64,000 bases of DNA from an uncultured Bacteroidales bacterium (GCA_946409645.1 CAMJXE010000006.1:1-64000); one strand, 5' to 3'; shown: positions 1 to 9,143, numbered from the stretch's first letter. Program-made: numbers and translations. Notes: generated by a model from the sequence alone, not told the origin.

Positions 1-112
1 ATCATCGCATCATCGCATCATCGCATCATCGCATCATCGCATCATCGCATCATCGCATCATCGTATCATCGTATCATCGCATCATCCCATCATCGCATCA
101 TCGCATCATCCC
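1..112. repeat. 8-bp tandem array (ATCATCGC)n
   Basis: About 14 copies of the octamer ATCATCGC fill the left edge of the window, with a few single-base variants (GT for GC, CC for GC). The array continues past the window start, so its full length is unknown. On the minus strand it reads GATGATGC and runs directly into the 3' end of miaB: the last codons of that gene (GGA TGA) are the first bases of the array. The unit is not a multiple of three and has no spacer structure, so it is a microsatellite and not a CRISPR array. Confidence 0.95.
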
Positions 113-1422
113 ATCCTCGCCATCAACGTTGCCGGCGTGCATTCCGTCACCTTCACATCCACATAATCCCCTATTTTGTGCTCGCCTTTCGGGAAAATAA
201 TTACCTTGTTCTGACTGTTTCTGCCAAACAATTGGTCATCAGAACGTTTCGACGTCCCTTCCACTAACACGCGGAAGGTTTTGCCCACGTCGCGTCGGTT
301 GCTTTCCATCGAAAGTTCGCCCTGCAAGGCAATCACCTCCTCCAAACGGCGGGTCTTCTCGTCGTCGGGAATGTCGTCGGGATAGCGTTTGGAGGCCAAT
401 GTGCCGCCGCGCTCCGAATACTTGAACATATAGGCGTACTCATAGCCAACCTCTCGCATAATGGACAATGTATCTTGATGGTTCTCAAGTGTTTCCCCGC
501 TAAATCCCACGATGATGTCCGTCGTGAGGGCGCATTCCGGCAGCACTTCCTTGATCTTGCGCACGCGCTCCAAGTAGCTCTCGCGGGTATAGACCCTGCG
601 CATCTTGGCCAGCATTTCGTTGCTGCCTGACTGCACTGGCAAATGGATGCACTTGCAGATATTGTCGTAACGCGCAATCGTCTCAATCAGCCCATCGGAA
701 AGGTCTTTGGGATGCGAAGTGGCAAAGCGTACTCGCATTTCGGGCGACATCTCCGCCACCATCGCCATCAGCTTGGCAAAAGAGACCTCCTGTCCCTCCT
801 CTTTCCAGAAATAGGAATTCACATTCTGTCCTAACAGGGTGACTTCCTTGTAATTATGTTTCAGTAAATCCTCAATTTCACCAAGGATGGTTTTCGGACT
901 GCGACTGCGTTCGCGCCCACGAGTGTAGGGCACCACACAATAGGAGCAGAAATTGTTGCAGCCGCGCATGATGGAGACAAACGCTGACACACCATTGGCA
1001 TCGTAGCGCACCGGCATAATATTGTCGTAAGTCTCTTCCTCTGAGAGCAATACGTTGAAAGTCGTCTCTCCTTTCTGCGATTCGGCAATCAGCTCCGGCA
1101 GCGTGCGGTAGGCATCCGGACCCGCGATGAAGTCCAACACCGGCTCCGTTTCCAACAGTTCCTCCTTCATACGTTCCGCCATGCATCCTAACAAGCCCAC
1201 CTGCAATGTCCGTTTTTTGCGCTTAAACGCCTCTAATTCCTTCAAACGTTTGTGAATGCGTTGTTCTGCCTTGTCGCGAATCGAACAGGTGTTTATGAGG
1301 ATTAAATCGGCCTCCTGGATCTCTTTGGTCAGCGTGTACATCTCCTTCAGGATGGAGGCGACCACCTCGCTGTCCGCGAAATTCATCTGGCAACCGTATG
1401 TTTCTATGAATAGTTTTTTCAT
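106..1422 (-). CDS. miaB: tRNA-2-methylthio-N6-dimethylallyladenosine synthase
   Basis: This radical-SAM methylthiotransferase adds the 2-methylthio group to i6A37 in tRNAs that read UNN codons. The N-terminal UPF0004 domain carries the three auxiliary-cluster cysteines at about C11, C46 and C80. The radical-SAM triad CxxxCxxC is at C155, C159 and C162 (context RGCNNFCSYCVVPYTRGRE), and a TRAM RNA-binding domain closes the protein. The length of 438 aa is normal for the family. The start ATG is preceded by a short A/T-rich leader. The stop codon lies inside the octamer array at the window edge. It is downstream of der on the same strand, separated by a decamer array, and the two may be co-transcribed. 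Confidence 0.96.
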   Translation of the reverse strand: MKKLFIETYGCQMNFADSEVVASILKEMYTLTKEIQEADLILINTCSIRDKAEQRIHKRLKELEAFKRKKRTLQVGLLGCMAERMKEELLETEPVLDFIAGPDAYRTLPELIAESQKGETTFNVLLSEEETYDNIMPVRYDANGVSAFVSIMRGCNNFCSYCVVPYTRGRERSRSPKTILGEIEDLLKHNYKEVTLLGQNVNSYFWKEEGQEVSFAKLMAMVAEMSPEMRVRFATSHPKDLSDGLIETIARYDNICKCIHLPVQSGSNEMLAKMRRVYTRESYLERVRKIKEVLPECALTTDIIVGFSGETLENHQDTLSIMREVGYEYAYMFKYSERGGTLASKRYPDDIPDDEKTRRLEEVIALQGELSMESNRRDVGKTFRVLVEGTSKRSDDQLFGRNSQNKVIIFPKGEHKIGDYVDVKVTECTPATLMARMG

Positions 1423-1464
1423 TTAATTACTTCTCTTACTTTGATTTTGGGGTTAGGAGAACAA

Positions 1465-1516
1465 AACTTGAAATCTGAAACTTGAAACTTGAAACCTGAA
1501 ACTTGAAACCTGAAAC
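1465..1516. repeat. decamer array between der and miaB
   Basis: A degenerate tandem array of 10-bp units (CTTGAAACCT / CTTGAAACTT on the plus strand) fills most of the gap between miaB and der. It stops exactly at the stop codon of der. The same decamer occurs in inverted orientation beyond the other end of der (about 2873-2946). Confidence 0.9.
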
Positions 1517-2821
1517 CTACTTCTTCCGGAAGTATATCTCAATGGGCACGCCGGCAAAATCCCAATTCTTGCGGATCTGGTTCTCTAAGAAGCGTTTATA
1601 GGAATCCACTACATACTGCGGTAGATTGCAGAAAAAGGCGAACGTAGGGTACGCCACTGGCAACTGCGTGATGTATTTGATGCGGATCACCTTGTCTTTG
1701 TTCATGGGCGGAGGGGTGTGCTCAATAATCGGCAGCAGCGTGTTGTTCAGCTCAGAAGTCGAAATCTTGCGCTGACGGTTCTGATAGACCTGAATAGCTG
1801 TCTCTAACACCTTGTAAATGCGCTGTTTCTCTGTCACCGAGGTGAAGATGATCGGCACATCGGTAAATGGCGCAATCTTCCTCTTCACTAAATCCTCATA
1901 ATTTTTATGCGTATGCGTGTCTTTTTCCACCAAATCCCATTTGTTCATCACCAACACGATGCCCTTGTGGTTGCGGGCACACAAACCGAAAATGTTAAGA
2001 TCTTGGGAGTCAAAACCTTGCGAAGAGTCGGCCATCACAATGCAGACATCAGAATTCTCAATGGAACGCACGGCCCTCATCACGGAATAGAACTCCAAAC
2101 TCTCTTCCACCTTACTCTTTTTGCGCAAGCCAGCAGTATCAATCAAGTAAAAGTCAAAACCGAAGCTTTTGTATCGAGTGAAATTCGTATCACGAGTTGT
2201 GCCAGCCAGCGGAGTCACGATATGGCGATCCTCGCCAAGAAAAGCGTTGATAATGGAAGATTTGCCCACATTAGGTTTACCCACGATGGCAATACGCGGC
2301 AAATCATCGGGCAAATCATCCTTGTCTTTGGAGAAGTGCTTCACCACTTCGTCAAGCAAATCGCCCGTACCACTTCCGGAAACAGCTGAAATAGGATATA
2401 TCTCACCTATACCCAATGCATAGAACTCGGTGTAGTCCAAGTAGTTACTTGGACTATCAATCTTGTTCACCGCCAAATAGTAGGGTTTTTTGGACTTGCG
2501 TAGAATGTCGGCTATTTCCTCGTCTAAAGGCGTCAACCCCTCACGACCATCGACCATAAAGACGATAACATCGGACTCCTCGATGGCCAATACCGCCTGT
2601 TTGCGTATCTCTGCCTCAAAAATATCGTCCGAACCGACTACATAGCCGCCCGTGTCGATGACGGAAAAGTCGTATCCGTTCCAGTCGGACTTTCCATAAT
2701 GACGGTCGCGTGTCACACCCGCCGTGGCATCCACAATGGCCTCACGCGCCTGTATCAAGCGATTGAAAAAGGTCGATTTGCCCACATTCGGGCGACCGAT
2801 CAGTGATAATATATTTCCCAT
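1517..2821 (-). CDS. der: ribosome biogenesis GTPase Der (EngA)
   Basis: Der is a tandem-GTPase needed for 50S ribosomal subunit maturation. Both G domains are visible. The first has GRPNVGKS at 9-16, DTGG at 56-59 and NKID at 119-122. The second has GKPNVGKS at 181-188, DTAG at 228-231 and NKWD near 293. The C-terminal 90 residues fit the KH-like RNA-binding domain. The length of 434 aa is standard. The gene lies between miaB and yicC on the same strand, and each end is flanked by arrays of the same decamer in opposite orientation. Confidence 0.97.
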   Translation of the reverse strand: MGNILSLIGRPNVGKSTFFNRLIQAREAIVDATAGVTRDRHYGKSDWNGYDFSVIDTGGYVVGSDDIFEAEIRKQAVLAIEESDVIVFMVDGREGLTPLDEEIADILRKSKKPYYLAVNKIDSPSNYLDYTEFYALGIGEIYPISAVSGSGTGDLLDEVVKHFSKDKDDLPDDLPRIAIVGKPNVGKSSIINAFLGEDRHIVTPLAGTTRDTNFTRYKSFGFDFYLIDTAGLRKKSKVEESLEFYSVMRAVRSIENSDVCIVMADSSQGFDSQDLNIFGLCARNHKGIVLVMNKWDLVEKDTHTHKNYEDLVKRKIAPFTDVPIIFTSVTEKQRIYKVLETAIQVYQNRQRKISTSELNNTLLPIIEHTPPPMNKDKVIRIKYITQLPVAYPTFAFFCNLPQYVVDSYKRFLENQIRKNWDFAGVPIEIYFRKK

Positions 2822-2872
2822 GTTTTATTATTTAGACTTAAACTAAAGACTTAGAACTATGGTTTAACTTTA

Positions 2873-2946
2873 GTTTCAGGTTTCAAGTTTCAGGTTTCAG
2901 GTTTCAAGTTTCAAGTTTCAAGTTTCAAGTACCTGAAATCTGAAAC
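2873..2946. repeat. decamer array upstream of der, inverted relative to 1465-1516
   Basis: About six units of TTTCAGG/TTTCAAG type decamer run across the der-yicC gap, followed by a short stretch in the opposite orientation (ACCTGAAATCTGAAAC), so the transcript could fold on itself. It is the reverse complement of the array on the other side of der. Confidence 0.88.
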
Positions 2947-3014
2947 TAAGACTTTGACATTCACAAATTTCAATTCTGGCTTAAATAATCTTTAACCATC
3001 TAACCGTGTAACTC

Positions 3015-3890
3015 TCACAGCACATTCGCCAACTGCTCCTTCAACTTCTCCAACTCGTCCTTCATCTGAACCACAATCTGTTGGATGTCGAAATCGTTGC
3101 TTTTGGAGCCTAAAGTATTGATCTCACGACCACACTCTTGCACTATAAAGCCCAATTTTTTACCATTGGACTGATTTTCGTTAAGTGTTTCGATGAAATA
3201 ATCGCAATGCTTGCGCAGGCGAACTTTCTCTTCGGTAACATCCAATTTCTCCAAATAGAAGAAAATTTCCTGTTCAAGGCGATTTGGATCATACTGTACT
3301 TTCGGTGCGAGATCTTTCAGTGAGTTCTCAAATTTCTCGCGAATTTTAACAATGCGATTCTGTTCGAAAGGCGTAACCTTGTCTATCATATTGCGTATCA
3401 ATGTAATACGCTTTACAAAGTCTTGCTCCAACACTTTACCTTCTGAAATGCGGAAGTCGTTTAATTGATGACATGCGTTCAAGATGGATTCCCGAACGCT
3501 ATTCCATAACTCCTCACTAACCTCTTCCTGAGGCGTGGAAATTACATCGGGCATCCGCAGCACATGCAAGAATATGTCACTCTCCAAAGGATTCCCCATT
3601 TCGTGGGAAAGCTCAGAAAGAGTCTGATAATAAGACTTTGCCAACTCTTTGTTGATAGCCACAGCACTGTTGGTCGAACGATTTTCCACCGTAATGGTAA
3701 AATCAGCTTTCGCGCGTTCCAACTCCTTAGCGAGAATCGATCGGATTTCGTTCTCATAATTCTTGAACAGCAGCGGAATGCGGGTATTCAGGTCCAACTG
3801 TTTACTATTCAGGGTGCGAATCTCAACGGTAATCACTTTCCCGTCCTTTTCAAGCACCGTCCGACCGAAGCCAGTCATCGATTTGATCAT
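3015..3890 (-). CDS. yicC: YicC-family endoribonuclease
   Basis: The protein starts with the family's typical MIKSMTGFGR N-terminus (YicC_N) and ends with the DUF1732 domain, which includes the stretch around KKLGFIVQECGREINT. The E. coli member acts as an endoribonuclease involved in small-RNA turnover; the role in Bacteroidota is not established. The length of 291 aa matches the family. It is followed downstream on the same strand by der and miaB and separated upstream by a strong terminator from the secreted protein gene at 3964-5973. Confidence 0.9.
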   Translation of the reverse strand: MIKSMTGFGRTVLEKDGKVITVEIRTLNSKQLDLNTRIPLLFKNYENEIRSILAKELERAKADFTITVENRSTNSAVAINKELAKSYYQTLSELSHEMGNPLESDIFLHVLRMPDVISTPQEEVSEELWNSVRESILNACHQLNDFRISEGKVLEQDFVKRITLIRNMIDKVTPFEQNRIVKIREKFENSLKDLAPKVQYDPNRLEQEIFFYLEKLDVTEEKVRLRKHCDYFIETLNENQSNGKKLGFIVQECGREINTLGSKSNDFDIQQIVVQMKDELEKLKEQLANVL

Positions 3891-3910
3891 AGCAAAAAGA
3901 TTATTATAGA

Positions 3911-3944
3911 AAAAAAGGCAGGTCGCACTACGGCCTGCCTTTTT
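3911..3944 (-). terminator. intrinsic terminator
   Basis: A GGCAGG/CCTGCC stem with an 11-nt loop is flanked by six A on one side and a run of T on the other. It lies 20 nt past the stop codon of the secreted protein gene (minus strand) and just upstream of yicC, and could also stop transcription on the plus strand. Confidence 0.85.
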
Positions 3945-3963
3945 GAAAATATCTTACAAATAA

Positions 3964-5973
3964 TTATTTCACAATCAACTTTTGAGTGGAAATACCAGTA
4001 TTGGTACGCAGGGTAACCATATACATACCCGTTGTGAGTTGTTTCACAGGAAGAGTGATGAAGTTATAACCCTCATTCACTTCCAAATTGCTGGTATAAA
4101 CTGTTTGACCCATCAAGTTCATCACAGAAATCACACCGCTTTCAGCGTTTTCAGCAGAGAAAGAGATGTTCACAGTCTCCGTAGCAGGGTTCGGATACAT
4201 CTTCATTCCGGAGAGATTTCTATTGTTGAGACCCCAGTGATCTTCCCACAATCCTTGGCATACCTCATTGGTATTGTTATAAATACCAATAGAATCGGCC
4301 TTCATTCTCAAGAAGTAAATAGTGGATTCTGTACCACTCATTTGAACAGAATTGTCCTTAATTTCAGAACCTGCAGCAAAATCTTGTTGCCAAGTCATAA
4401 CAATATCTCCATTGAGAAGATTCTGGGAAACGGCCGGAAATACGCTTTCACCTTCAATTACAATATATTCGGAAACATCTTGCAGAGTTGTTCCTTCTTC
4501 CATCGGGAAGAGTTCCCAAGAAGAAAGGTAATAACAGTCGTTGTTATAGGAGAGCCAGCTATAGTCGCCAAAGGTCTGTCCATTATCAGTAGATTTGGTA
4601 GCGAAAACACCTCTATAATATTTGGAATGCGTGGCATCTACGAATGGATATTCCATTACTTGGCAGAAAGTAAGATATACTTTACCGTTTTGGGCAACAA
4701 TTTGTGGGAAGGAAACTGAGCCTACGCCATAGTTCGGAAATGCATCGGTGCCCCAGCCTGAAATACCCCACATACTTGTATCGCAGTCCAAATTAAAACG
4801 TTCGATGACAGTGTGACCAGCAGCGGTCAACACATCGGGTTGCATATAATATTTATCACCGTTATAAAGAATGGGATTTTGCGTATCATTCCAATAAAGC
4901 AGATAACCGATGCCAGGATACCAATACCAAGAATCGCCAGTGTCAACGTCAGAATAAACAAGGTATGCACCAAAAGCAATGTGAACAATACCGTCATCAC
5001 CAACGGCTACAGCGCAGCTACCATCTTGAACGTAAATAGTAGTATCTCTCATGGGAGCCAAATTGCCATTTTTAATAGCAGATTCTTGGAAAACGGTTTT
5101 GGTGAAATTCACACCTTTGTCGGTGGATTTCCAAAGGAATGCATCCATTGTGCTTGCAGGCATAGCAACGATAGCAACGGTGTTACCTTTAGCAGAGATA
5201 GCGTAGGCATCACCAGAAAATCTGGGATATTCAGTCGGGTTAACATCACCAACCACGCGAGGATTTTCCCAAGTAATGGTATTGTTAGATGCGTTGTAGG
5301 TACCACGATAATACACCAGACAAGCCTGAATGCCTTGGTAGAGGAAACCATCATCTGACTCTGTACAAGCGATCAGGTGGATAATGTTGTCCGTAGAAGC
5401 GAGAGCGGGCCACAGCAGGCAGGTGCTGGTGGTAGTACCATTGGAAACTTCCGGTCCTTGAAGGGTAGTGAAAGTCCAGTCGCCTGTTCCTTTTTGAGGA
5501 CGACAACCGATCACCAGTGCATTAGAACCATTGTGAGAAGCCACGATTTCAGCATTGCCAACAGAGGTGATAGTACCCCAACCCGTACGAACATTCTCAA
5601 TACGAGCAGTGCTTGTTGAGGAATTAATCCAAGAAGAACCATTATAATAGTTGTAACCTGTACCACGGCTGGAAGTAGTAGAACCATTAGTGTTCCAAAT
5701 GGTGGAAACGGTACCATCGTTATGGGTAACAACTCTGTTAGACATAGAACCGTTCGTTTGCAAGTCGTAGTAAGTCATACCAATGAAACTACGATCATAA
5801 ATACGGGTAATAGGAGAAATGGTTTGAGGGACTGCGCCTTCTTCAAAACCGGTGAGATAACTTTTTTGATTTGCCGTTGACACAACCTGTTTGCGTATGT
5901 CAACGCGCTCGCTTTGAGCAAAAACAGCGCTAAATAAAAACAGCGCAGAAACAGCAAGTAAAATTTTCTTCAT
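3964..5973 (-). CDS. secreted protein with type IX sorting domain
   Basis: A signal peptide is clear at 1-20 (hydrophobic, ending VFAQ). The last 80 residues form a type A T9SS C-terminal sorting domain: YPNPATE at 593-599, a Gly-rich beta strand region, a TGMYMV motif near 650 and a KLIVK end. The 550-residue middle is rich in Trp, Tyr, Gly and Thr and contains Asp-box-like segments (STDNGQTFGDYSW), suggesting a sialidase-like beta-propeller. No catalytic residues can be assigned by eye. It is expected to cross the outer membrane through the Por/T9SS machinery, whose PorQ component is encoded at 22606. It is a single-gene unit with terminators on both sides. Confidence 0.85.
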   Translation of the reverse strand: MKKILLAVSALFLFSAVFAQSERVDIRKQVVSTANQKSYLTGFEEGAVPQTISPITRIYDRSFIGMTYYDLQTNGSMSNRVVTHNDGTVSTIWNTNGSTTSSRGTGYNYYNGSSWINSSTSTARIENVRTGWGTITSVGNAEIVASHNGSNALVIGCRPQKGTGDWTFTTLQGPEVSNGTTTSTCLLWPALASTDNIIHLIACTESDDGFLYQGIQACLVYYRGTYNASNNTITWENPRVVGDVNPTEYPRFSGDAYAISAKGNTVAIVAMPASTMDAFLWKSTDKGVNFTKTVFQESAIKNGNLAPMRDTTIYVQDGSCAVAVGDDGIVHIAFGAYLVYSDVDTGDSWYWYPGIGYLLYWNDTQNPILYNGDKYYMQPDVLTAAGHTVIERFNLDCDTSMWGISGWGTDAFPNYGVGSVSFPQIVAQNGKVYLTFCQVMEYPFVDATHSKYYRGVFATKSTDNGQTFGDYSWLSYNNDCYYLSSWELFPMEEGTTLQDVSEYIVIEGESVFPAVSQNLLNGDIVMTWQQDFAAGSEIKDNSVQMSGTESTIYFLRMKADSIGIYNNTNEVCQGLWEDHWGLNNRNLSGMKMYPNPATETVNISFSAENAESGVISVMNLMGQTVYTSNLEVNEGYNFITLPVKQLTTGMYMVTLRTNTGISTQKLIVK

Positions 5974-6018
5974 AATTTATGATTTTTGGTTTATAAATGA
6001 ATTGCTTTTAAATACAAA

Positions 6019-6055
6019 ACATTCAGGAAAGGTGTTTAATTTCTTTCCTGAATGT
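6019..6055 (-). terminator. intrinsic terminator of the ExbBD operon
   Basis: A perfect 13-bp stem (ACATTCAGGAAAG paired with CTTTCCTGAATGT) with an 11-nt loop is followed on the minus strand by TTTTGTATTT. It lies 12 nt past the stop codon of the last exbD gene. Confidence 0.87.
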
Positions 6056-6067
6056 ATTGGAAATGGA

Positions 6068-6553
6068 TTAATCCGTATTTTTTTTACCAGCTGCGTAGTT
6101 GATTTTCAACGCATTATTCTTACGCAGCTCTTGTTTAATCGTGTTCACATATCTCATCTGCACATTCTGGTCAACTTTCAGGGAGAATGTCAGACGGTCT
6201 CTATCCTGAGCATCACGGGACTCCTTTTCAGTACCAATGAAAGATTGCACTTCTTTCACGAGCTCCTCAGACTTGATAGTCTGGTCATTTAGCTGTACAG
6301 AAACCTCACCAGGGGGCAGTGTGTTCTCGTTTTTGGAGAGAGGCGCACCGATGTAGATATTTGCCACGAGGGATTTTTTCTCCAGTTTCTGAATTTCAGT
6401 GGCTTTCGGCGGGGAGAAGCGCACCTTAAGAGTGGCTTCACGCATCGTGGTAATCACCATGAAGAAGAACAGGAACATGAAGATAATATCAGACATGGAA
6501 CCCATGTTGAGTTCGGGTGTCTCTTTTTTTCCTTCTTTTCTGAATCTTGACAT
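6068..6553 (-). CDS. exbD: ExbD/TolR-family biopolymer transport protein
   Basis: A short cytoplasmic N-terminus with the ExbD motif (ELNMGSMSDIIFMFLFFFMV) leads into a single membrane helix at about 22-40, which holds the conserved Asp of the proton path. A 120-residue periplasmic domain follows. The length is 161 aa. It is the last gene of a four-gene minus-strand operon, 19 nt downstream of a second exbD. With the ExbB homologue it should form the motor that energises TonB-dependent receptors such as the one at 11521. Confidence 0.9.
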   Translation of the reverse strand: MSRFRKEGKKETPELNMGSMSDIIFMFLFFFMVITTMREATLKVRFSPPKATEIQKLEKKSLVANIYIGAPLSKNENTLPPGEVSVQLNDQTIKSEELVKEVQSFIGTEKESRDAQDRDRLTFSLKVDQNVQMRYVNTIKQELRKNNALKINYAAGKKNTD

Positions 6554-6572
6554 AATCTATACGTTTTTAAGG

Positions 6573-7160
6573 TTACTGGGCACCATTTGAACCATAATCA
6601 ATAGGCGGAGCCTCTGAAATACTCATAGGAATAGCCAAAGTGACAGCACGTTGTGCGGCAGAGTCCAATCCTTCATATTTTTTACCGAAGTATTCCAATG
6701 CAGTTTCGTCACGCAGTTCATTGACGGCGCGTTGCAGTTCATTCTGCACTTGCACGTACATATTGTAACTGGTGCCCTGGTCATTTGTCAGGGAAACCAC
6801 ACCCTTTGACACGGCAAAGTCGCCGATACCGTCAATGGCTTTGCTTTGTTTTTCGGGCAGAGAAGGATCATTGGTGGGATTAGCGAAGAACTCTTTAGCC
6901 TTGGCTTTCAGGTCTCCAATCATGATGACTTCACCGTTCACGGAGATTTCATCACGGAAATTCACCAACACGTTCAAGACATTTCTCTTGTTGATATCCA
7001 CCTTCTTATCCTTAGTGTCTTCCGTTTTGGGTGGCGGAAGTTTTCTCGGAATACCTTGTTCCGTATTAATGGAAGAGGTAAGCAGGAAGAAGGTCAACAA
7101 CAGAAAAGAAATATCTGACATTGCACCCGTATTCAAGCCCGGTGTTTTTCTTTTACTCAT
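6573..7160 (-). CDS. exbD: ExbD/TolR-family biopolymer transport protein (second copy)
   Basis: The N-terminus is TPGLNTGAMSDISFLLLTFFLL, again the ExbD membrane helix with its Asp, followed by a larger periplasmic domain (195 aa in total). Paired ExbD paralogues in one operon are common in Bacteroidota. Its start codon lies 1 nt after the stop of the unknown membrane protein gene, so the two are almost certainly co-transcribed. Confidence 0.9.
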   Translation of the reverse strand: MSKRKTPGLNTGAMSDISFLLLTFFLLTSSINTEQGIPRKLPPPKTEDTKDKKVDINKRNVLNVLVNFRDEISVNGEVIMIGDLKAKAKEFFANPTNDPSLPEKQSKAIDGIGDFAVSKGVVSLTNDQGTSYNMYVQVQNELQRAVNELRDETALEYFGKKYEGLDSAAQRAVTLAIPMSISEAPPIDYGSNGAQ

Positions 7161-7161
7161 T

Positions 7162-8112
7162 TTAATTTCTGTTTTTAACGGCGTTCATAATCAAAGTCAC
7201 AATAATTGAGATTATTGCAACGAACAAACATACATAGACTGTAAACACGGCAGCGTTCACCATCTTGTAACCTGAACCAGTCATGCCAGCTTTGATAGCT
7301 GAAGGGCTGAGGGTAGGTGTGCCCACCAAGTAGCCGATAAAGAAGGCAACAACCAAGAACAAGAGGCCTACGAGAATCTTGTAGGAAGTCTTGAAGTTGG
7401 TGATCATGTTCTTCAATAGGAAAAACACCATAAGGAAAGCAGCACCCAGACCGAGGACATAGGTCAAAAGGATGAAGAAGTTCTGCAGTTTTGCACTCTT
7501 GCCAAAGCTACCCAAGTCGTTCTGGAAAGCTTCCCAGTCGGAAGCCTTCTTAGAAGCGGAAGCGTTGTCATTGATCATGGCCGCTTTGTTGATGAGAGCG
7601 TTGGAAGATTTGATATAATTGCGTTCAATCAAATAGTTTTGTTTGACTGCCGTATAATCCTTATTCACTTCTTCGATATAACCTTCGAGATCTTTATAGG
7701 TGTTCACGCCATTAAAGCCTTCCACATATTTCTGCTTGTTTTCGCTCTTTGCGAACAGACCTGCTGAACGTTCCGGAAATTTAGCTTTGTAAGCTTCGAA
7801 GTTGTTCTCATCTAAGTTTTTGAGATCCTGAAGATAGGTATAAAGGATATCCTTTTCCATCTGAACGCCCTTGAGGTTATCGTTGCGTTCCTGATTCTCT
7901 TTTTGATATTTTTCAATCACAGAGGGGAGGGACTCCAAAGTAGCCGTCTGGAGTTCTGCCACCTGTTCGGGTGACTGAGCTCGTACTTCCTGCGTTTGGA
8001 TGTATTCCACCTTCTTGTCTGCATCAAAAGAGAAGAAGGAGAAAGCAACAGCCAGACAGCAGGCCAGTATGGCGACTGCAAATATGACGATAGTGATAAT
8101 TCTATTTTTCAT
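7162..8112 (-). CDS. unknown four-helix membrane protein of the ExbBD operon
   Basis: I do not recognise a named family. The 316-aa protein has one N-terminal membrane helix (about 6-28), a 170-residue polar and probably helical domain (rich in Lys, Glu, Asn and Gln), then three helices near 205-232, 238-260 and 283-310. It lies between exbB and exbD with gaps of 51 and 1 nt, so it probably works with the proton-channel complex. The sequence gives no catalytic motif. An accessory or structural subunit of the motor is the simplest inference. Confidence 0.75.
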   Translation of the reverse strand: MKNRIITIVIFAVAILACCLAVAFSFFSFDADKKVEYIQTQEVRAQSPEQVAELQTATLESLPSVIEKYQKENQERNDNLKGVQMEKDILYTYLQDLKNLDENNFEAYKAKFPERSAGLFAKSENKQKYVEGFNGVNTYKDLEGYIEEVNKDYTAVKQNYLIERNYIKSSNALINKAAMINDNASASKKASDWEAFQNDLGSFGKSAKLQNFFILLTYVLGLGAAFLMVFFLLKNMITNFKTSYKILVGLLFLVVAFFIGYLVGTPTLSPSAIKAGMTGSGYKMVNAAVFTVYVCLFVAIISIIVTLIMNAVKNRN

Positions 8113-8163
8113 TATACAACGTTTTAAAAATTATTGTATATATAATATATAGGTTCACAAACC

Positions 8164-8988
8164 TTATTTATTTTCTTTATTTTTAACCAAAATATCCATG
8201 AAGGAGATGGTTGCATCTTCCATATCATTGACGATGGCGTCGATACGGGTGAGGAGGTAGTTGTAGAACACTTGGAGGATCATGGCGGTGATCAAACCGA
8301 ACACGGTGGTCAACAAAGCCACTTTCATACCACCGGCGACGATAGTCGGGGAAATATCACCTGCGCGTTCGATATCGTCGAATGCCTGCACCATACCGAT
8401 GACCGTTCCCAAGAATCCCAAGGAAGGAGCCAAAGCGATGAACAAGCTGATCCAAGTCATGTTATTCTCTAATTTTGCCATTTGGACAGCACCGTAAGAG
8501 GTAAGGGATTTTTCAACGGAATCAAGACCTTCATCATAACGGTCGAGACCTTGATAGAAAACTGCGGCGAGAGGTCCTTTAGTGTCGCGGCAAAGTTCTT
8601 TAGCGGCATTCACGCCTTTTGTCTTAATAGTGTTCTCAACCTTATCGAGTAATTTCTTTGAATTAACAGAAGAGAGGTTGAGGTAGAAAATACGTTCGAT
8701 GACGAAAGCTAAACCTAAGATCAAGCAGATCAACACAGGGGTCATCCACACGGCACCACCCTGGATGAATTTGTCTTTCAAAACATAGTGCAGACTTTGA
8801 TTCACAGCCTCATCAGGATCCTCAGACAATTCAGCCTGAGCAGTTGCGGGAGCGGCAGGAGCTTCTTCTGCGACCTGTTCAGTAGCGGCAGCTTCGTCAG
8901 CTTTTTGTTGTTTTTGAGCAAATGCTGTGTTTGCAATACCGAAGGTTAAGAAACCGAAAACGGTAAGTAAGGCGATAAGCTTTTTCAT
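8164..8988 (-). CDS. exbB: MotA/TolQ/ExbB proton channel family protein
   Basis: A signal-like N-terminus (1-24, ending TAFAQ) and an Ala/Glu-rich periplasmic extension to about residue 62 precede three membrane segments near 80-102, 178-202 and 218-245. The last two carry the family motifs APSLGFLGTVIGMVQAF and GGMKVALLTTVFGLI. The long N-terminal extension is typical of Bacteroidota ExbB. It is the first gene of the operon exbB - unknown membrane protein - exbD - exbD and would supply the channel for TonB-dependent uptake. Confidence 0.92.
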   Translation of the reverse strand: MKKLIALLTVFGFLTFGIANTAFAQKQQKADEAAATEQVAEEAPAAPATAQAELSEDPDEAVNQSLHYVLKDKFIQGGAVWMTPVLICLILGLAFVIERIFYLNLSSVNSKKLLDKVENTIKTKGVNAAKELCRDTKGPLAAVFYQGLDRYDEGLDSVEKSLTSYGAVQMAKLENNMTWISLFIALAPSLGFLGTVIGMVQAFDDIERAGDISPTIVAGGMKVALLTTVFGLITAMILQVFYNYLLTRIDAIVNDMEDATISFMDILVKNKENK

Positions 8989-9052
8989 AATTGATTTTGA
9001 TTTGTTGAAATTAAATTATTTTTACTTTATTGATTTTCAGAACTTTACGTCT

Positions 9053-9143
9053 TGGCGGAGAGAATGGGATTCGAACCCATGAAGCGCTTTTGGCGCTTAC
9101 GCGCTCTCCAGGCGCGCGCCTTCGACCACTCGGCCATCTCTCC
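9053..9143 (-). tRNA. tRNA-Ser(GGA)
   Basis: A cloverleaf with a GGAGAGA/TCTCTCC acceptor stem, a long variable arm, the T-loop GGTTCGAATCC and anticodon GGA in the loop CTGGAGA. The CCA end is encoded (TGG at 9053-9055 on the plus strand). Its length of 91 nt fits a type II tRNA. Confidence 0.96.

Noticed and set aside
1-112. CRISPR array at the window start
   Set aside because: The 8-bp unit repeats without spacers, so it is a microsatellite.
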